Part shown: in pieces, positions 60,139 through 64,000 of the stretch
Position numbering within the stretch: the first letter of the stretch is position 1
Layout: each line of letters starts with the position of its first letter
From: Sporobacter sp942492735
GTDB lineage: Bacteria > Bacillota > Clostridia > Oscillospirales > Oscillospiraceae
Assembly (NCBI GenBank): GCA_942492735.1
Contig: OW818648.1
Coordinates: forward strand, 2,170,001-2,234,000
Length of the DNA stretch: 64,000 nucleotides
Reading direction: 5' to 3'
Program-made: the position numbers and the translations under genes
Notes under the pieces: model-generated
What the model saw: the letters and a program-made list of their open reading frames with translations, nothing else
What the model was told of the DNA's origin: nothing
Database searches by the model: none

Positions 60139-62151
60139 CTACCGGTCTCTTTTCAGATAATCTGCAATGACATTCTTCAGGATGTCGACAGTTTCGCTCG
60201 TATCGGCCAATTCGCCTTTCAGTTTTGTGTTTTCAGCCTCAAGCGACAGCACTCGGACAGACTGGATTCCGTCATATGTGTTTTGCCGATCAGCAGACTT
60301 AAGAGCTGGTTGTGCGGCAGTTTGCCGGACTGTTTGTTTTTTTGCAGGCTCTTGTGCAATATCGAATCTTTGGTCGGTCAATTCGTTGAAAATACCGCGT
60401 TTGACATACGTCGTATGAAGATACTTATGGCTCGTATGGCTGTTGGGGTATTCGAGAAAGTCTTTGTACAGGGACGCTACATACGGATTTTCGTGGGACT
60501 TGCGCAGGTCCTTGATCTCGTCCTCGAGATAGAGCGCTTCAAGCCGTTTTTTTCGCACATCGGGGTCCGCTGACCGCGGCTGACCGCCGCCCATGATACA
60601 CCCACCGGGGCAGCCCATTACCTCGATGAAGTGATACGGCGACTGGCCGTCAGCGATTTGCTCCATGAGCTGCTTTGCGCCTGTCAAGCCGCTCGTCACA
60701 GCCACCTTAACAGTGACGCCGTCAAGGTGTAAAAAGTCAGCCTTAGGATTCTCGATAGTTATGGCGGCTTCCTTCACGCGATCGAGCCCGACGATTGGCG
60801 CAACATGAAGACCATCAAAAGGCAGCTCGCGTCCGGTGACAAGCTCATAGACCGTACGCAGCGCAGCCTCCATGACGCCGCCTGTCAACCCGAAAATATC
60901 GGCGGCACCGGTCGACATGCCGAGGGGGTTATCGAATTCCTCATCTTTTAGCGACTTAAAGTCGATGCCCATCTCCTTGATCATGGCGGCGAGCTCCCGC
61001 GTCGTCAGAACTGCATCCACATTGGGATAGCCGTCGTTCTGCATTTCCGGACGCGCGATTTCTAATTTCTTGGCAGTGCACGGCATAACGGATACGACGC
61101 AGATGTTTTTCGGCTCGACATTGATCTTACCGGCATAATAGGATTTGGCAAGTGCCCCGAGCATCGTGTGCGGTGATTTGCATGTCGATAGATGGTCGAG
61201 CGCTTCGGGATACGTATGCTCCATATATTTTACCCAGCCGGGGCTGCAGCTTGTTATCATTGGGAGTACAGCGCCTTTTCCTAAGAGGGCATTTGATACA
61301 CGGGTTAAAAATTCTGTTCCTTCTTCGAGAATTGTTAAATCCGCGGTGAAGTTTGTGTCAAAAACATCATCAAAGCCGAGTGCGTGGAGGGCGGCGGCGA
61401 GCTTGCCCGTAACACGCGTGCCGGTTTCCAGGCCGAATTCCTCTCCAATAGAGACCCGAACGGCTGGCGCGGTCTGAACGATAACACGCTTGGTTTGATC
61501 GTTGATGGCATTCCAGACCTTTTTGATCGCATCCGTTTCCTTCAACGCCCCGACAGGGCATACGACTGTACACTGGCCGCAAAAGCTGCAGTTGACGTTA
61601 CCAATCGGAAGGCCCATTGCGGGGCTGATGACCGTATTAAACCCGCGCTTCTGGGCGTTGATAATCCCGACGCCCTGTATATCGTTGCAAGCGGTCACGC
61701 ACCTCCGGCATAAGACACATTTTGAGATATCCCGCGTGATAGCCACGGACATATCAACGGTACAGTCGGAGCGTTTGCCATCGAAGCGCGTTTCCTCAAC
61801 GCCGAGTGTTTTGCCAAGCTGCTGCAGCTCGCAGCTCTGGTTTCTCTTGCAGCTTAGGCAGTCCTTGGAGTGGTCGGAGAGCAAAAGCTCATACAGAACT
61901 TTTCGTGCGCGCCGGACCCTGGCGGAATTTGTGTAAATCACCATACCCTCACTGACCCTCGTCATGCAGGACGGCATCAATGTCTTCGCGCCCGCCACCT
62001 CGACAACACAAATTCTGCACGACCCAAACTGGTGGATGCCCTCGAGATAGCAGAGGTTCGGAATAGCGATGCCGTTTCGCTTTGCCGCTTCGATGATGGT
62101 CATATCATCGTCGGCATATACAGCTTTCCCGTTGATTGTGATATTCTTCAT
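60139..62151 (-). CDS. NAD(P)-linked [FeFe] hydrogenase, catalytic subunit
   Basis: 670 residues from the ATG at 62151 with GGAGGT upstream. In order: 2Fe-2S domain (NLCYLEG...GSCRICVVEV), His-ligated cluster (HSKDCLSCKRNQSCELQ), two 4Fe-4S sites (CVLCRRCVTAC, CSFCGQCTVVCP), then the H-cluster domain with TSCSPGW, MPCTAKKLE and GCPGGCIMGGGQP. The small-subunit domain follows (RKKRLEALY...HENPYVASLYKDFL...SHKYLHTTY). The C-terminal ~75 residues are an extra linker and coiled coil. TSCSP replaces the commoner TSCCP. It should reduce protons with electrons from the flavoprotein encoded just upstream, which fits disposal of reducing power from acyl-CoA oxidation. Confidence 0.93.
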   Translation of the reverse strand: MKNITINGKAVYADDDMTIIEAAKRNGIAIPNLCYLEGIHQFGSCRICVVEVAGAKTLMPSCMTRVSEGMVIYTNSARVRRARKVLYELLLSDHSKDCLSCKRNQSCELQQLGKTLGVEETRFDGKRSDCTVDMSVAITRDISKCVLCRRCVTACNDIQGVGIINAQKRGFNTVISPAMGLPIGNVNCSFCGQCTVVCPVGALKETDAIKKVWNAINDQTKRVIVQTAPAVRVSIGEEFGLETGTRVTGKLAAALHALGFDDVFDTNFTADLTILEEGTEFLTRVSNALLGKGAVLPMITSCSPGWVKYMEHTYPEALDHLSTCKSPHTMLGALAKSYYAGKINVEPKNICVVSVMPCTAKKLEIARPEMQNDGYPNVDAVLTTRELAAMIKEMGIDFKSLKDEEFDNPLGMSTGAADIFGLTGGVMEAALRTVYELVTGRELPFDGLHVAPIVGLDRVKEAAITIENPKADFLHLDGVTVKVAVTSGLTGAKQLMEQIADGQSPYHFIEVMGCPGGCIMGGGQPRSADPDVRKKRLEALYLEDEIKDLRKSHENPYVASLYKDFLEYPNSHTSHKYLHTTYVKRGIFNELTDQRFDIAQEPAKKQTVRQTAAQPALKSADRQNTYDGIQSVRVLSLEAENTKLKGELADTSETVDILKNVIADYLKRDR

Positions 62152-62245
62152 CTTAACCTCCATTCCGCCGCAAATCGGCGGCACAAATAGTCAGGAAAAA
62201 TCGATGTGTTTTCAAGTGGATACAATCCGCTTCGAAAATGGCCGC

Positions 62246-62316
62246 CGTCATTTTTGGCGAGCCGTTGAAAACGGCTTTGTCGATATTCTTCCGCGCGTGA
62301 AAATTATTTTTCACGC
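62246..62316. repeat. Intercistronic hairpin element, possible rearranged copy 3
   Basis: GCGTGAAAA-TTAT-TTTTCACGC at 62295-62316, AGCCGTT-GAA-AACGGCT at about 62260-62276 and CGTCATTTTTG at 62248-62258. The same parts occur at 38598 and 54586 but in another order. Lies between two minus-strand hydrogenase genes. Confidence 0.45.
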
Positions 62317-62318
62317 CT

Positions 62319-64000
62319 CTACCTCCTGTCGCAATGCAGGCAGCGCATGGCCTCGGCCATCGCGTTGAGCTTGTGATAGCCAAGGTCGACTTCATCGAAG
62401 GAGTCCCGGCGTTTTTCAGGGCTCAGGGACTCTGCTTCAAAGCGTGGGTGTTCGACCACTTCGTCCTCGTTGTAATTGCTGGGGATATCGATCGGTGCGC
62501 CTTTGTTGAGGATGCCGCTGCCACCCAAGTATTTGTCGATAGCGACGGCGGCGTGTTTGCCATCGGCGATAGCCTGGATGACCGTATCCGGCCCGCGCGC
62601 GACGTCACCTCCGGCAAAGACGCCAGGCATAGTCGTCATCATGGTATCGTTGTCTATAATGAAAGTGCCCCACTGGGTGACGCCTATTTCACTCTTAGGG
62701 ATAAACGGCAGGTCCGAATACTGGCTGATCGCCGGAATGATCGTGTCAACATCAATGAAGAAGTTGGATCCCTCTACGCGAACTGCCTTCCGCCGCCCGT
62801 CGTCGCCAAAATCGCCGAGACTGTTTCTCATGAGCTCAATTCTGGCGACCCGGCCATTTTTGCCGCCGATGAACCGGACAGGCGATACGAGTTCAATGAT
62901 CTCGACGCCTTCGTCGATAGCATCCTTGACCTCCTCCTCGTACGCAGGCATCGAATCCCGTGTTCGCCTGTATAGGACAATAACTTTTCCAGCACCCATC
63001 CTGAGGGCCGTCCTGGCTGAGTCAATGGCTGTATTGCCTCCGCCGATGATTGCCACTGTGCTGCCGAGCCTGACGTCTTTATGGAGATTAACACTCTTGA
63101 GAAAATCGATTCCGTGGATAACGCCTTGAAGGTTTTCGCCCGGGATATTGACTTTTTCAGGGAACTGCGCGCCAGTGGCGACATAAACGGCGTCGTATTT
63201 GGACCGAAGCGACTTGAACGTCACATCCTTAACGACGTCGATATTTAGTTGAATATTGACGCCGGCCTGGACAATCAGGTCGATCTCGTGCTGTAAGATC
63301 TTTTTAGGCAGCCTGTATTCGGGAATGCCGAATGCCAGTACACCGCCGGCGACAGATTCTGATTCATAGACATCGACATCGTAGCCGATCCGCACAAGGT
63401 AGTAACCGCATGTCAGCCCTGAGGTGCCCGCGCCAATGACGGCAATCCGCTTGCCGTTTTTCGGAAAGACGATATCGCTCGTAAAGGGCTGTTCGTTTTT
63501 GTAGGCGTAATCAGCGACATATCTTTTTAGCTCACGTATGGCAACTGCTTCATCGAGAGAACCGCGGCGGCACTTGCTTTCGCAGGGGTGCGTGCAGATG
63601 CGCCCACAGACGGCGGGGAACGGGTTTTCCTGACGGATGAGGTTGTATGCATCGGTGAACCGTCCGGCGGCGATAAGCCTCAAATAACCGGGGACATTGA
63701 TATTTGCTGGACACGTGTTCTCGCATGGGGATATGAATAGCTCCGAGCAGACGCCTGCCCTGCAGTATCCGTTTTTGATATGCTCCTCGTATTCGTCGCG
63801 GAAGTATTTGATCGTGCTTAAGACGGGATTCGGTGCCGTCTGGCCGAGACCGCACATCGCTGTGTCCTTGATCGTCTCGCCAAGCTCCTCCAACAGCTCA
63901 ATGTCGCCATCAATGCCGTTGCCCATTGTGATCCGCTCAAGTATCTCAAGCATACGCGTCGTTCCAGTGCGGCAGGCGTTGCATTTTCCGCAAGATTCGT
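62319..64000 (-). CDS. NuoF-type subunit fused to a GltD/NfnB-like flavoprotein (N-terminus beyond window)
   Basis: Open from the right edge to 62319, about 560 residues. It begins inside the NuoF 4Fe-4S domain (ESCGKCNACRTGTTR, then CGLGQTAPNPVLST). From about residue 90 it becomes a GltD-like module: CENTCPANINVPGY, CGRICTHPCESKCRRG (two 4Fe-4S), FAD site IAVIGAGTSGLTCGYYL, NAD(P) site VAIIGGGNTAIDSARTAL and VFAGGDVARGPDTVIQAIADGKHAA. So one chain joins an NADH-dehydrogenase-like subunit with an NADPH/glutamate-synthase-like one. Together with the hydrogenase it suggests an electron-bifurcating or transhydrogenating complex. The missing NuoE-like subunit is probably off the right edge. Confidence 0.9.
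   Translation of the reverse strand, partial: ESCGKCNACRTGTTRMLEILERITMGNGIDGDIELLEELGETIKDTAMCGLGQTAPNPVLSTIKYFRDEYEEHIKNGYCRAGVCSELFISPCENTCPANINVPGYLRLIAAGRFTDAYNLIRQENPFPAVCGRICTHPCESKCRRGSLDEAVAIRELKRYVADYAYKNEQPFTSDIVFPKNGKRIAVIGAGTSGLTCGYYLVRIGYDVDVYESESVAGGVLAFGIPEYRLPKKILQHEIDLIVQAGVNIQLNIDVVKDVTFKSLRSKYDAVYVATGAQFPEKVNIPGENLQGVIHGIDFLKSVNLHKDVRLGSTVAIIGGGNTAIDSARTALRMGAGKVIVLYRRTRDSMPAYEEEVKDAIDEGVEIIELVSPVRFIGGKNGRVARIELMRNSLGDFGDDGRRKAVRVEGSNFFIDVDTIIPAISQYSDLPFIPKSEIGVTQWGTFIIDNDTMMTTMPGVFAGGDVARGPDTVIQAIADGKHAAVAIDKYLGGSGILNKGAPIDIPSNYNEDEVVEHPRFEAESLSPEKRRDSFDEVDLGYHKLNAMAEAMRCLHCDRR

Noticed and set aside
1..64000. CRISPR arrays, tRNA and rRNA genes
   Set aside because: No regularly spaced direct repeats and no tRNA or rRNA signature sequences were seen on either strand by eye. 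A tRNAscan or Infernal run could still find a missed one.
60139..64000. Respiratory complex I (NuoG/NuoF) reading of the last two genes
   Set aside because: The larger gene has all three H-cluster motifs, so it is a hydrogenase. The other is fused to a GltD-like module, which complex I lacks.

Overview
The window looks like part of the chromosome of a strictly anaerobic, fermentative Firmicute of the class Clostridia. The reasons are strong AGGAGG-type ribosome binding sites, frequent TTG and GTG starts, a glutaconyl-CoA decarboxylase-type alpha subunit, an [FeFe] hydrogenase, LCP and ROK proteins, and clostridial mobile-element debris. Genus cannot be fixed from the sequence alone.

Layout. 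(1) 1-5.8 kb is cell-surface polysaccharide: the end of a sugar-nucleotide epimerase, a metallophosphoesterase, an LCP ligase, a beta-helix protein with no normal start, and a membrane acyltransferase. (2) 5.8-30.6 kb is an accessory region rich in transposon remains. It holds two copies of an unknown gene unit (one frameshifted) with matching promoter, leader and terminator; a complete IS66 element with an 8-bp target duplication and an amber codon in its transposase; an orphan IS200/IS605 right end; group II intron, ISLre2 and serine-recombinase fragments; a repeat-plus-nuclease protein; a lipoprotein; a TetR/reductase pair with palindromic operators; two related promoter-driven RNA-like elements; a tyrosine integrase with a frameshifted partner; and a few small genes. 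(3) 31-39.4 kb is a catabolic cluster that reads as glutaryl-CoA to acetoacetyl-CoA: glutaconyl-CoA carboxyltransferase, a pyruvate/oxaloacetate-type carboxyltransferase, a biotin carrier, a glutaryl-CoA-dehydrogenase-like flavoprotein, crotonase, 3-hydroxybutyryl-CoA dehydrogenase and a two-subunit CoA-transferase. The decarboxylase has no membrane sodium-pump subunit here. A 5S-type carboxyltransferase sits in its place, which suggests a soluble transcarboxylase. (4) 39.5-41.1 kb has a stress-type SDR and a membrane protein.

(5) 41.1-52.5 kb is a sugar regulon: a divergent ROK repressor; ChvE/GguA/GguB-type ABC importer; xylulokinase; small membrane protein; DUF4867 protein; FucI/AraA-like isomerase; helical protein; aldose 1-epimerase. 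Promoters and a shared CTTTTGTAAA operator can be read on both sides of the divergent region. (6) 52.6-56.3 kb is LysR, a beta-keto acid cleavage enzyme (DUF849), a carnitine-dehydrogenase-like enzyme and a cupin-like protein, a possible carnitine-type beta-hydroxy-acid route that would yield acetoacetate for the CoA-transferase. (7) 56.3-59.1 kb is a promoter-terminator leader followed by a putative HTH protein overlapping a Ser/Thr kinase. (8) 59.3-64 kb, on the minus strand, is an orphan OmpR-type regulator, an NADH-linked [FeFe] hydrogenase and a NuoF-GltD fusion that runs off the right edge. These could dispose of the electrons released by cluster 3.

All functional calls come from motif recognition by eye. 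No searches were run.
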